Below are positions 1-9,095 of a stretch of 64,000 bases of DNA, piece after piece. The notes beneath the pieces were generated by a model. The model searched no databases. It saw only the letters and a list, made by a program, of their open reading frames with translations, and was not told where the DNA came from. Source of the stretch: B18-G4 sp032250805 (lineage in GTDB: Bacteria > Bacteroidota > Bacteroidia > Bacteroidales > B18-G4). The stretch covers positions 120,559-184,558 of the forward strand of contig JAVVEM010000001.1 in assembly GCA_032250805.1 (NCBI GenBank), given 5' to 3'. Both the position numbers and the translations under genes were made by a program. The first letter of the stretch is position 1; each line of letters opens with the position of its first letter.

Positions 1-1258
1 GGCCCAAAATGATCTTGAGCCCGTCAATCATGCTTACCTCGTGCTTGTGGTACAATTTTGCCATGGCATGAAGGATGGCATCAACATCAACACCGGGCAA
101 TAATTCGATCTTGTTTTTTGAAATGGTATAATCAGGATAACGGGCGCGGAGTTCGGAGCATTTAACATCTTCCCTGGCCAGGTAGGTCAACAGCAATGCG
201 ATACCAACGAGCGCATCCCTGCCATAATGAAGTTCAGGATATATGACACCGCCATTGCCTTCTCCGCCGATGACCGCATTCACTTCCTTCATGAGTTGAA
301 CAACATTGACTTCGCCAACCGCCGAAGCAAAATATTTTCCACCGGCTTTGAGTGTAATATCGCGCAAAGCGCCTGTCGACGAAAGGTTTGAAACTGTATT
401 GCCCGGCGCATTCTGCAAAATATAGTCGGCAACAGCCACCAGGGTATATTCCTCCCCAAACATCAGCCCTTTTTCGGTAACAATGGCCAGCCGGTCAACA
501 TCCGGATCAACGACAAAACCAATATCGGCACCTGTTTCTTTTACGGTTGAAGCAATTTTGCCAAGGTTTTCGGGCAAAGGCTCGGGATTGTGCGGAAAGA
601 GGCCATTGGGTTCGCAATAAAGTTCTGTGATCTTTTCAACGCCCAGGGCCGACAACAGGCGTGGCAAGGCAATACCACCCGTTGAATTTACGCAGTCGAC
701 CACGACATGGAAATTCCTGCTCCGGATGATCTCCTTATCCACAAGCGGAAGTTTCAGAATAGCGTTAATATGCTCTTCGATTGCATTTTCGTCAATAACA
801 TAAGTACCTAAATGGTCTGCTTCAGCAAAATGGAGTTTGTTATCTCCGGCAAGTTCAAGCACACGGTTGCCTTCCGCAGCATCAATAAATTCGCCTTTTT
901 CATTCAGCAATTTCAGGGCGTTCCATTGCCCGGGATTGTGGCTTGCTGTAAGGATGATCCCTCCGTGGGCATTTTCAGATACCACTTTCATTTCGACCGT
1001 AGGAGTTGTCGATAGCCCGATATCAATCACATCCACGCCCATGCCCATGAGGGTACCGCTCACCAGGCGGTTAAGCATATCGCCCGATACACGTGCATCC
1101 CTGCCTAGAACAAATTTCAGTTTGTGCGCGGGGGCATGCTCACGGATGAATTGTGCAAAAGCAGACACGAACTTTACAATGTCGAGGGGGGTCAGGCCCT
1201 GGCCGGGTACCCCACCGATGGTACCCCTTATGCCGGAAATTGATTTGATCAGGGTCAT
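1..1258 (-). CDS. Phosphoglucosamine mutase / phosphomannomutase family, 3' end outside window
   Basis: This is an alpha-D-phosphohexomutase, which moves phosphate between C1 and C6 of a hexose (or hexosamine) phosphate in the cytoplasm to supply cell-envelope precursors. The translation from the ATG at 1258 opens with MTLIKSISGIRGTIGG. It carries the catalytic serine loop TASHNP near residue 106 and the metal-binding loop DPDVDR further on. About 419 codons are visible and the family is about 460 long, so the C-terminal phosphate-binding domain is off the left edge. A TAnnTTTG box 22 bases upstream supports this start. GlmM is the likelier role in Bacteroidota, but the substrate cannot be read from sequence alone. 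Confidence 0.88.
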   Translation of the reverse strand, partial: MTLIKSISGIRGTIGGVPGQGLTPLDIVKFVSAFAQFIREHAPAHKLKFVLGRDARVSGDMLNRLVSGTLMGMGVDVIDIGLSTTPTVEMKVVSENAHGGIILTASHNPGQWNALKLLNEKGEFIDAAEGNRVLELAGDNKLHFAEADHLGTYVIDENAIEEHINAILKLPLVDKEIIRSRNFHVVVDCVNSTGGIALPRLLSALGVEKITELYCEPNGLFPHNPEPLPENLGKIASTVKETGADIGFVVDPDVDRLAIVTEKGLMFGEEYTLVAVADYILQNAPGNTVSNLSSTGALRDITLKAGGKYFASAVGEVNVVQLMKEVNAVIGGEGNGGVIYPELHYGRDALVGIALLLTYLAREDVKCSELRARYPDYTISKNKIELLPGVDVDAILHAMAKLYHKHEVSMIDGLKIILG

Positions 1259-1279
1259 GAATAATATGCTTATGAAGAG

Positions 1280-1312
1280 CAAAGATAGAAAGTTTGGAGA
1301 ATTAAGAACAAA
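1280..1312 (-). promoter_or_regulatory. Bacteroidota-type promoter of the mutase gene
   Basis: On the minus strand TATCTTTG (1287-1280) matches the -7 box TAnnTTTG. A TTTG at 1312-1309 sits 21 bases upstream, the usual place of the -33 element. The predicted transcript has a leader of roughly 15-20 bases before the ATG at 1258. Confidence 0.6.
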
Positions 1313-1407
1313 GCGATCATCAAACCGCATTGTATTTCCGAAAAGCCATTTTGCCGGCAATGACCCTGTATATTAATATCAATAAACAATATAACAGCGT
1401 TCTGTCG

Positions 1408-2466
1408 TTACAACCACTTTTTGCGTCTGAAATAGATAATAAATACCAGACCGATGATAAGCATAATCCCCAGAAGAAAAAAATACCCCCACCTCCAGCC
1501 CAGTTCAGGCATGTACTCGAAATTCATACCATAGATACCCGCCAGAAAAGTTAAAGGGATGAATATGGCTGCCATAATCGTTAATACGGTCATCACCTGG
1601 TTCATGCGGTGGCCCTGCAGCGAAAAAAAGAGATTTTCGGCAGAATCAAGCCGCATCGCAATGACATCTGCACTTTCAATTAACTGCAAACAATTGTCCT
1701 TAAGATCGAAATAATATTTTTTCTGATCAGGCTTGATGAGCGGTGAAGTTCCTTTATCAATAGTTTGCATGGCATCGCGCAGGGCCATTAAATTACGGCG
1801 CACCAGTTGTAGCTTCCGCTTATAGGATTCGATCCTTTCGATCACTATAGGGTCGGTACGGCTCTCTTCGAGCGGATTAATGCTATCACTGATGGTTGCT
1901 TCCAATTGGTCGAGCGTAGTATAATAATTGGCAAGAATGCCTTCAAGAAGCAAAAACAGCAGAAAATCGGGACCTTTTTCGCGTACAAGGCCGTTGCCTT
2001 CTCTGATCCTTGTACGTACATGTTCAAAATGGTCGCCCTTTTTCTCCTGGAAGGAGATAAGCATTTGCCGGCCCAGAAGAAAACTGATCTGTTCGATCTC
2101 TAAATTCTGATCACTGGAAGGCAAAAACGATTTTACTGTAATGAATACATAATCGTCGAGATCCTGAAATTTGGGACGCTGATTGGTATCAAGGATGTCC
2201 TGCACAATAAACCGGGGTATACCGGCAATTCCGCACACTTTCCGTACCAGCGCGGTATCGTGAATTCCGTGAACATTCATCCAGGATACCTGACCGGCAG
2301 GCATTTCTCCACGATACTTATCAATAGAAAAATGTTTGTCTTCGGCATATGAATCTTTATTATAAGTAAACATTTGCAATTCAGGCTTATCAAGATACTG
2401 CTGCCCGATAAATTCAACTTGCCCGGGGTCGGAAAGCCTAATGGTTCTTTTCTTTATTGCTTTCAT
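1408..2466 (-). CDS. corA: CorA family magnesium/cobalt transporter
   Basis: This inner-membrane channel lets Mg2+ (also Co2+ or Ni2+) enter the cell. The 352-residue protein has the family layout: a long acidic, helical cytoplasmic domain, then two C-terminal membrane helices. The selectivity motif YGMNF (GMN at 313-315) lies at the end of the first helix, and the tail is basic (RRKKWL). Its start overlaps the end of the MscS gene by 29 bases, so the two are probably translationally coupled. It is the last gene of a minus-strand run that begins with arginine decarboxylase. Confidence 0.93.
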   Translation of the reverse strand: MKAIKKRTIRLSDPGQVEFIGQQYLDKPELQMFTYNKDSYAEDKHFSIDKYRGEMPAGQVSWMNVHGIHDTALVRKVCGIAGIPRFIVQDILDTNQRPKFQDLDDYVFITVKSFLPSSDQNLEIEQISFLLGRQMLISFQEKKGDHFEHVRTRIREGNGLVREKGPDFLLFLLLEGILANYYTTLDQLEATISDSINPLEESRTDPIVIERIESYKRKLQLVRRNLMALRDAMQTIDKGTSPLIKPDQKKYYFDLKDNCLQLIESADVIAMRLDSAENLFFSLQGHRMNQVMTVLTIMAAIFIPLTFLAGIYGMNFEYMPELGWRWGYFFLLGIMLIIGLVFIIYFRRKKWL

Positions 2467-3319
2467 TCAAATCCTTTTTATAAACAATGGTTCTGTATGG
2501 GAATGGGATCTCAACACCTTCCCTGTCGAATCGTTGCTTGACTGATTTATAAAGATCGGTCATTAATACGAAGCCATTATCGTTGTTTTCAGTCCAGATG
2601 TATGCTTTTAGCTGTACCGAAAAATCTCCCAGGCCCACAACACGAACGACAATATCGGCAACACCTTTCCTTTTTTCTTCTTCCGATCGATTATCCAAAA
2701 AACAAGGATGTTTTCGCGCCTCATCCCTGATGATTTCAATGGCTTTATCGATGTCGGAGTCATAGCTGATCCCAAAGGTAACATGCTGACGTATCATGGT
2801 ATCCGTAACGTTGCTGTTAATGATCGTGTCGTCGCTGATGATGCTATTTGGCACCAGCACACGTCTGTTCTCATAATCTTTTATTACGGTATGCCGCAGC
2901 GTAATTTCTTCCACAACACCTTTTGATGTTTGTCCGAAAGCAATGGTATCGCCCACTCTGAAAGGCTTAAATATGAGGATGAATATCCCGCTGATGATAT
3001 TCGAAAAAGCTTTTTGTGAAGCAAACCCAATAATGGCAGCGATGATCCCTGCGCCCGCGAACAAGGCAGTACCCAATGCCCGTAGCGAGGGGATCCTGTA
3101 AAAAATAATGATAATGGCAGCGGTATATACGATAAAACTGACCGAATTCTTGATAAAAGAAAAATTTGTCGGATCAGCTTTTAAGCGTGACGAGTAACGG
3201 CGTATAAATTGATTCAGAACGATCCTTAAAACTGAAGACAGGATCACCGCGATTACGATCACCGCAAGGATAAATATCCCATAGCGAAGATAATCATTAT
3301 CGATAAATTCAAGTGTCAT
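2438..3319 (-). CDS. MscS family small-conductance mechanosensitive channel
   Basis: The protein (293 aa) is a pressure-relief channel that opens under membrane tension during hypo-osmotic shock. The N-terminal part has three hydrophobic helices, and the pore helix region is rich in Gly and Ala (ALFAGAGIIAAIIGFASQKA). A typical MscS beta domain follows, with FRVGDTIAFG and VVEEITLRHTVIKDYENR. I start it at the ATG at 3319 (MTLEFIDND), because a longer frame from 3355 adds an unusual hydrophobic leader and would overlap the upstream gene. The gap to the deoxyhypusine-synthase-like gene is 13 bases. Confidence 0.88.
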   Translation of the reverse strand: MTLEFIDNDYLRYGIFILAVIVIAVILSSVLRIVLNQFIRRYSSRLKADPTNFSFIKNSVSFIVYTAAIIIIFYRIPSLRALGTALFAGAGIIAAIIGFASQKAFSNIISGIFILIFKPFRVGDTIAFGQTSKGVVEEITLRHTVIKDYENRRVLVPNSIISDDTIINSNVTDTMIRQHVTFGISYDSDIDKAIEIIRDEARKHPCFLDNRSEEEKRKGVADIVVRVVGLGDFSVQLKAYIWTENNDNGFVLMTDLYKSVKQRFDREGVEIPFPYRTIVYKKDLNESNKEKNH

Positions 3320-3332
3320 GATATAAAGATAA

Positions 3333-4307
3333 CTAATAACCCAGTAAATAAGCAAATATCAATGGAGCCACAATGGTAGCATCGGATTCGATAATGAATT
3401 TCGGTGTGTTCAAATCCAGTTTTCCCCAGGTGATTTTTTCGTTGGGTACCGCCCCTGAGTAAGAGCCATAGCTGGTTGTTGAATCGCTGATCTGGCAAAA
3501 GTACGACCACACCGGGATATCGGTCAACTGCAGGTCCTGATGGAGCATAGGCACAACACATATAGGAAAATCGCCGGCAATCCCGCCGCCAATCTGGAAG
3601 AAACCAACACCGGAGCCGGCATTGTTCTTGTACCAATCGGCCAAAAAGATCATATACTCAATTCCTGTTTTCATTACATCGGGTCTGGTTTCCCCTTCAA
3701 TGCAGTGTGCTGCAAAGAAGTTGCCGCATGTTGAATCTTCCCAGCCGGGAACAATAATGGGTAGATTTTTTTCAGCAGCTGCCAGCAGCCATGAATTGGC
3801 AGGATCTGTGTCGTATTCACTTTCAAGTTCACCGCTGAGCAATATTTCATAGAACACTTCATGCGGAAAAAAGCGCTTGTTTTCTTTAGCTGCACTTTTC
3901 CATTTCTTTACCAGTGATTTTTCAATCCTGCGCATGGCTTCTTCCTCGGGGATGCAGGTATCTGTAACCCTGTTAAAGTGCTGGCTGAGCAATTCCTTTT
4001 CTTCGCCGGGCGAAAGATCGCGGTAATGCGGAACACGTTTATAGTGGGTATGCGCCACCAGGTTAAAAACATCCTCTTCGAGATTTGCCCCTGTACAGGT
4101 AATGATCTGCACTTTATCGCGGCGGATCATTTCAGCCAGCGAGATGCCCAGCTCAGCAGTGCTCATAGCTCCGGCAAGGGTGATCATCATTTTATTGCCT
4201 TGCAGAAGTTGCGATTCATATGCTTTGGCGGCATCCACCAGCGAGGCAGCGTTAAAATGCCGGTAGTGATGCAAGATAAATTCGGATATGCGTCCTTTAT
4301 TTTTCAT
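3333..4307 (-). CDS. Deoxyhypusine synthase family enzyme of polyamine metabolism (possible homospermidine synthase)
   Basis: The protein (324 aa) belongs to the deoxyhypusine synthase family, whose members move an aminobutyl group from spermidine through a lysine imine, using NAD. The C-terminal block NEKITWGK contains the family's catalytic lysine (K296), and NAD-site motifs such as GGGIAGDF are present. Bacteria have no eIF5A, so protein modification is unlikely. Relatives of the family make homospermidine from putrescine, and this gene follows arginine decarboxylase and agmatinase, which make putrescine. It overlaps agmatinase by 11 bases. A role as a polyamine aminobutyltransferase is inferred from context. 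Confidence 0.85.
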   Translation of the reverse strand: MKNKGRISEFILHHYRHFNAASLVDAAKAYESQLLQGNKMMITLAGAMSTAELGISLAEMIRRDKVQIITCTGANLEEDVFNLVAHTHYKRVPHYRDLSPGEEKELLSQHFNRVTDTCIPEEEAMRRIEKSLVKKWKSAAKENKRFFPHEVFYEILLSGELESEYDTDPANSWLLAAAEKNLPIIVPGWEDSTCGNFFAAHCIEGETRPDVMKTGIEYMIFLADWYKNNAGSGVGFFQIGGGIAGDFPICVVPMLHQDLQLTDIPVWSYFCQISDSTTSYGSYSGAVPNEKITWGKLDLNTPKFIIESDATIVAPLIFAYLLGY

Positions 4308-5151
4308 TTTCCATAAATTTATATGTCAGCATTTTATAGTACAGCTTGGCCACCAGGAAATCGGCAGCGCTGTGGCCGGGAACAGGCGCCAGTTCAACAA
4401 TATCAAAGCCAAGTACGTTTTTGCTTCGAAATACATATTTCAAAAGCTTCAGTACCGTATACCAGTCAAGCCCACCGGGCTCGGGAGTACCGGTAGCCGG
4501 CATCACCGAAGGATCAAAAACATCGAGATCGAGGGTGATATACACCTTTTCGCCAATTAGCTCCAAAACCTGATGCATCCATCCCGAAGTATTGTGGATA
4601 TCGGCGGCATAGAAGCATTTACGCTCATCAACGAGGACTTTTTCCTCAACATCCATACTCCTGATCCCTACCTGCACAAGATTGGCATTTTGCAAGGCAT
4701 CGTACAGTGCACATGCATGGTTATAAGGACTGCCAAGATATGAGGGCCGCAGGTCGGCGTGAGCATCAAGCTGCAAAATACTGATATCGGGATATTTCTC
4801 GTAAAAAGCTTTGATAATGCCGATACTGACCGCATGCTCACCACCAAAAAACGTTAAGAACTTGTCTGTTTTCAGCAGTTCGGATACTTTGGCATATACA
4901 CGGCTGAATATTTGCTCAGGCGTTCCATCTTTTTCGATCGCCGGCAATATATGCACCCCTCTTTTATATACTTCCGAACCGGTTTCGATGTCGTAAACTT
5001 CCATATTTTCCGAAGCATCCAGAAAAGCATCAAAGCCTTTATCGGCGCCTTTACCCCAGGTTGACGTGCCATCATAGGGGATGGATTGCAATAAAACAGC
5101 GGCCTTGTCAAACTCCGTATAGCGTTCTTCTATTCCTGCGTAGGTTCTCAT
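4297..5151 (-). CDS. speB: Agmatinase (ureohydrolase family)
   Basis: This cytoplasmic Mn-dependent hydrolase splits agmatine into putrescine and urea. The 284-residue protein shows the arginase/agmatinase metal ligands: GGEHAVS, LQLDAHADLR and LDLDVFDPSVMPATGTPEPGG. The position directly after arginine decarboxylase (ATGA overlap at 5148-5151) favours agmatine over arginine as substrate. It overlaps the start of the deoxyhypusine-synthase-like gene by 11 bases, so the three genes form one translationally coupled unit. A formiminoglutamase or arginase role is possible but fits the context less well. Confidence 0.88.
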   Translation of the reverse strand: MRTYAGIEERYTEFDKAAVLLQSIPYDGTSTWGKGADKGFDAFLDASENMEVYDIETGSEVYKRGVHILPAIEKDGTPEQIFSRVYAKVSELLKTDKFLTFFGGEHAVSIGIIKAFYEKYPDISILQLDAHADLRPSYLGSPYNHACALYDALQNANLVQVGIRSMDVEEKVLVDERKCFYAADIHNTSGWMHQVLELIGEKVYITLDLDVFDPSVMPATGTPEPGGLDWYTVLKLLKYVFRSKNVLGFDIVELAPVPGHSAADFLVAKLYYKMLTYKFMENEK

Positions 5152-6560
5152 TTGCTATCTTTATATCCCAAAATGCTCAACATATCATCAACAGTTTGTT
5201 CACCCCGGAAAACATAATCATAAAAGTTACCGGTTTCATCCCTGTCGACCACGATATGCTTTGGTGAAGGGATGAGGCAATGCTTGATGCCACCATAACC
5301 ACTGATGGAATCCTGATATGCTCCGGTATGGAAAAACCCGAGATAGAGGGGTTCTTTGCCACGGGGATTGAATTTGGGCAGCAGGATCTGCTGGTTCATA
5401 TCTTCCGAGTTATAATAATCTGATTTATCGCAGCTGATCCCCCCGATATTCACGCGGGTATATTCGTTTTCCCACTTATTGATAGGCAGCAGGATGAACT
5501 TTTCATAAAGCGACCATGCATCAGGAATGGTATTCATGAGGCTGTTATTCACAATATACCAGAGCTCGGCATCGTTTTGCTGTTTCTGCTCCAGCACCTT
5601 AAAGACAATGGCACCGGCTTCGCCCACGGTATATTTTCCAAATTCAGTATAAATATCAGGCGATTCGATATTTTCCCTGTCGCAGGCTTCCTTTATATTT
5701 TTAATGATCTCCCTGATCATATACTCATAGTCGTATTCAAAGCCAAGATGATTCCTCACAGGCAAGCCACCACCCAGATTAAATGAATCCAGCTCAGGAA
5801 ATATCTTTTTAAGCTCAATAAAGCGCGAAAGTGCTTTCTGGAATTCTCCCCAGTAATACAAGCTGTCCTTAATGCCGGAATCGACAAAGAAATGAAGCAT
5901 TTTCAGTTCAACTTTTTCATTTCCTACGATGTTTTTCTGACAGAAGTCCATCATGGCATTGTTGCGGATACCAAGGCGTGATGTGTAGTATGATGACTGT
6001 GATTCTTCATCGATAGCCAGCCTCAGGCCAATCGTTATCTTTTCTTTTCCGGATATTTTAATTAAGCGATCCAGTTCGGCCTGATTATCGAGGATGACAA
6101 CATTGTTTTTAAATCCGTCCTTTTGTAAAGCAATGATCTTTTCAAGATAATCAAAGGTTTTGTAACCATTATTGATAATGATGATGGATTTATCGATCTG
6201 CCCTTCGGCATATAGTTTCCTTATCAGGTCGATATCAAAGGAAGATGAAGTTTCGAGGTTTACGTTATGTTTAAGTGCTGCACTCACAACATGGTGAAAA
6301 TGGCAGCATTTTGTACAATAGCAATAGTGATACTTTCCGCTGTAGTTGTGCGCCTTGATGGCCCGGTTAAACAGGTTGCGGGCTTTCTTTATCTGCTCAC
6401 CGATGCGCGGCAGATACATCATCCTGAAAGGTGTTTCGTACTTATTGATCAGATATTTCAGTGAAATGCCGTGAAATGTAAGGTAATCATCGCGCAGGTC
6501 GAAGCCTTCCTGTGGAAAGTAATAACTTTGTTCAATCAGGTCGAAATAGGAGTTTTTCAT
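5148..6560 (-). CDS. speA: Arginine decarboxylase, fold III PLP enzyme (short form)
   Basis: The enzyme decarboxylates arginine to agmatine as the first step of putrescine synthesis. The 470-residue protein is an alanine-racemase-fold (fold III) decarboxylase. The PLP lysine is K84, within YCYCTKCCHF, and the conserved active-site cysteine lies in GGISCDKSDYYN near residue 370. It is shorter than the roughly 630-aa biosynthetic enzyme of enterobacteria, as is usual for this family in many Bacteroidota. The cysteine-rich stretch around K84 (CYCTKCC) is striking. It heads the polyamine operon. Lysine, ornithine or diaminopimelate decarboxylase are alternatives, but the neighbouring agmatinase argues for arginine. 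Confidence 0.82.
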   Translation of the reverse strand: MKNSYFDLIEQSYYFPQEGFDLRDDYLTFHGISLKYLINKYETPFRMMYLPRIGEQIKKARNLFNRAIKAHNYSGKYHYCYCTKCCHFHHVVSAALKHNVNLETSSSFDIDLIRKLYAEGQIDKSIIIINNGYKTFDYLEKIIALQKDGFKNNVVILDNQAELDRLIKISGKEKITIGLRLAIDEESQSSYYTSRLGIRNNAMMDFCQKNIVGNEKVELKMLHFFVDSGIKDSLYYWGEFQKALSRFIELKKIFPELDSFNLGGGLPVRNHLGFEYDYEYMIREIIKNIKEACDRENIESPDIYTEFGKYTVGEAGAIVFKVLEQKQQNDAELWYIVNNSLMNTIPDAWSLYEKFILLPINKWENEYTRVNIGGISCDKSDYYNSEDMNQQILLPKFNPRGKEPLYLGFFHTGAYQDSISGYGGIKHCLIPSPKHIVVDRDETGNFYDYVFRGEQTVDDMLSILGYKDSK

Positions 6561-6679
6561 TATATAAATTATGTGTTTCGTTTAATAACTGCGAAAATTA
6601 AATATTTTTTTTATTAATCTGCATAAAAAAGCCGATATACCTTATTATTTCTTCCATAGATTCCCAATTAAAAAAACAT

Positions 6680-6687
6680 TACTTTTG
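6680..6687 (+). promoter_or_regulatory. -7 promoter box of the TPR gene
   Basis: TACTTTTG matches TAnnTTTG and lies 33 bases before the ATG at 6722. No clear -33 TTTG is seen. No matching box is visible on the other strand for the divergent speA gene. Confidence 0.5.
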
Positions 6688-6721
6688 CTGAACCAAAATT
6701 TTGTAAAGGCTGTAATAATTC

Positions 6722-8125
6722 ATGTCTGAAGATTTTACTCCATATGATGCCGAAAATTTGATCAGGGTTTTTGAAGAAATGCTTGCATCAAACAAAACAG
6801 TATTCTTTGATGTCGACCAGTTTGAGGTGATCATCGACCATTACCTCGATCAGCATGAGCTTAGCCGGGGGCATAAAGCTGTGGAGTATGCCCTTGCCCA
6901 GCATCCCGCCAACAATATTGTGAAACTTAAAAAGGCAAAACTACTCATTCTGCAGGGAAAGAGCAAAGATGCCCTTTCCATTTTGCGCAACCTTGAGGAG
7001 ATCGAACCAGCCAATACAGAGATATTTTACCTGAAGGCTTCGCTTTTCAGTTTTGAAAAAAAGTATGAGCAGGCCGTCAGGGAGTTTGAAAAAGCATTGC
7101 TTGCCGGCGAAGATCCTGACGAGGTCTATACGAACATTGCCTTTGAATACGAAAATATGGGGCAATACAGCCAGGCCATAAAATACCTGAAAAAAGTTCT
7201 CAGGATCAACCCCGACAATGAGGCCGCCATTTATGAGCTTTCGTTCTGCTACGAGATCGATAACCGGCTGGAAGAATCCATAGACTTCTTCAACGAATTT
7301 CTTGACCGGTATCCATATTCCAAAGCCGCCTGGTTTAATCTGGGTATTGGCTACAACCAGCTTGACCTTTACGAAAAGGCTGTTGAAGCATATGATTTTG
7401 CCATTGCCATCGAACCTTCATTTTCGTCGGCTTATTTCAATAAGGCCAATTCCCTTGCCAACCTTGAGCACTACCATGCAGCCATAAGGGTGTACAGAGA
7501 AACATTTGCCTATGAAGAGCCCGAAGCCATGACCTATTACTATATAGGTGAGTGTTACGAAAAGCTTAAGCGTTTCGACCAGGCCCTGACAGAATACCAG
7601 CAGGCCATTAAAATTGATGAGAAGCTTTCGGAAGCATGGATGGGAGCAGGTATTGTAAAAGATGAAATGGGCTTTACGGATGAAGGGATACAGTTTATGG
7701 AGAAAGCCATCGGACTGGAAGACATCAATCCCGAATACTGGTATATTCTGGGCGATACACATTTAAAAGCCGGCAATATCCAGGAAGCCATGAACGCTTA
7801 CAAGAAAGTAAGCGAACTAGATCCCTATAATACCGACATATGGTTGGATTATTCAAACCTTTTTGTTCAGGAAAACATGATTGATGAGGCCATCAATATT
7901 CTCGACAAAGGCATTGATTCAAATCCCCGCAATGCTTCCAACATTTACCGCAGGGCATTGTACCTGTTAAAAAAAGGATTCGTTAAGGAAGCCTACAGCA
8001 CAATCGAAGGTGCACTGATCCTCGATTACAGTAAACATACCGAGATCTTCGATTATATGCCTCTGCTAAAGAACGATCATAAGATCATCAACCTTATTGA
8101 GATGTTCAGGGTTGAGAATAAATAG
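6722..8125 (+). CDS. Tetratricopeptide repeat protein
   Basis: The 467-residue soluble protein is almost wholly TPR repeats, about ten to twelve units of 34 residues from residue 55 onward. Examples are DPDEVYTNIAFEYENMGQ and SSAYFNKANSLANLEHYH. No signal peptide, membrane helix or enzymatic domain is visible, so it is probably a cytoplasmic scaffold for protein-protein contacts. It sits 34 bases before the DUF368 transporter gene and may be co-transcribed with it and aroE. The partner cannot be deduced. Confidence 0.9.
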   Translation: MSEDFTPYDAENLIRVFEEMLASNKTVFFDVDQFEVIIDHYLDQHELSRGHKAVEYALAQHPANNIVKLKKAKLLILQGKSKDALSILRNLEEIEPANTEIFYLKASLFSFEKKYEQAVREFEKALLAGEDPDEVYTNIAFEYENMGQYSQAIKYLKKVLRINPDNEAAIYELSFCYEIDNRLEESIDFFNEFLDRYPYSKAAWFNLGIGYNQLDLYEKAVEAYDFAIAIEPSFSSAYFNKANSLANLEHYHAAIRVYRETFAYEEPEAMTYYYIGECYEKLKRFDQALTEYQQAIKIDEKLSEAWMGAGIVKDEMGFTDEGIQFMEKAIGLEDINPEYWYILGDTHLKAGNIQEAMNAYKKVSELDPYNTDIWLDYSNLFVQENMIDEAINILDKGIDSNPRNASNIYRRALYLLKKGFVKEAYSTIEGALILDYSKHTEIFDYMPLLKNDHKIINLIEMFRVENK

Positions 8126-8159
8126 AAGACCGCCCAAATGAATAAGACTTCCAAAGAAT

Positions 8160-9095
8160 ATGCTTAAGTTAAAATTTTACGTTGTTCTGGTTTTAAAAGG
8201 TATGGCCATGGGTGCCGCCAATGTGATCCCCGGGGTTTCGGGAGGCACCATCGCCCTGATCACAGAAATTTTCGAGCGCCTCATCAATGCAATCAAATCA
8301 TTTGATCTGAAGGCTGTTAAACTTTTGGCGAGGGGGAAATTCAGATCATTCATTCAGCACACCGACCTCTACTTTCTGCTTGCCATTATGGCGGGAATAA
8401 TTATCGCCATTGTAAGCCTTGCGCGTTTGTTCGACTTCCTGTTCAGGGATTATCCCGTTTATATATGGGCTTTCTTTTTTGGTCTTGTGCTGGCATCGGT
8501 ATATTTTGTCGGAAAAAGGATCACAAAAATCACTCCTGCCGTGATCATCACCTTTATATTGGGAACGGCTATCGCAGTGGCCATTACTTTTTTAAGCAAG
8601 GGCCAGGAAAGCGATAATTTCTTTTACCTCATCCTTTGCGGCGTTGCAGCGATATGCAGCATGATACTGCCCGGACTTTCAGGATCATTCATACTCTTTA
8701 TTATGGGCAATTACAGGCTGGTAGCCATTGATGCCATCAATGAGCGCGACTTTAGCATCCTGTTTCCTGTCATTTTAGGAGCTGTGGTTGGCCTGATCGC
8801 TTTTTCGCATATCCTTGCGTGGGTATTTAAAAAATACAGAAATGAAACTATCTCGGTCCTGACAGGATTCATACTGGGTTCGGTGAGTATACTCTGGCCC
8901 TGGCAAAGGCCTAATTTCCTTACCAATGCTGATGGTGATCGTATCATCAAAAACGGCGAGGAGGTCATCACGCATTACAGTCGCTACGTCCCCGATGAAT
9001 TTGGCTCAGAATTCTGGTTTGCCATCATGTGGATAATCGTGGGTATTCTGAGTATCTGGGCCATCGAAAAACTGGCAAAAGGCAGGTCGCGATGA
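8160..9095 (+). CDS. DUF368 family polyprenyl-phosphate transporter (PopT-like)
   Basis: This membrane protein of 311 residues with about eight to nine helices carries the hallmark N-terminal block MGAANVIPGVSGGTIALI and a second, related block SMILPGLSGSFILFIMG, a two-fold pseudo-repeat. DUF368 proteins have been shown to return the undecaprenyl-phosphate carrier lipid across the cytoplasmic membrane for reuse in envelope synthesis. The last four bases overlap the start of aroE (ATGA, 9092-9095), which suggests translational coupling with an aromatic-amino-acid gene. Confidence 0.88.
   Translation: MLKLKFYVVLVLKGMAMGAANVIPGVSGGTIALITEIFERLINAIKSFDLKAVKLLARGKFRSFIQHTDLYFLLAIMAGIIIAIVSLARLFDFLFRDYPVYIWAFFFGLVLASVYFVGKRITKITPAVIITFILGTAIAVAITFLSKGQESDNFFYLILCGVAAICSMILPGLSGSFILFIMGNYRLVAIDAINERDFSILFPVILGAVVGLIAFSHILAWVFKKYRNETISVLTGFILGSVSILWPWQRPNFLTNADGDRIIKNGEEVITHYSRYVPDEFGSEFWFAIMWIIVGILSIWAIEKLAKGRSR

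Noticed and set aside
6941..7165. Small minus-strand frames inside the TPR gene.
   Set aside because: They are antisense shadows without start context or domain similarity.
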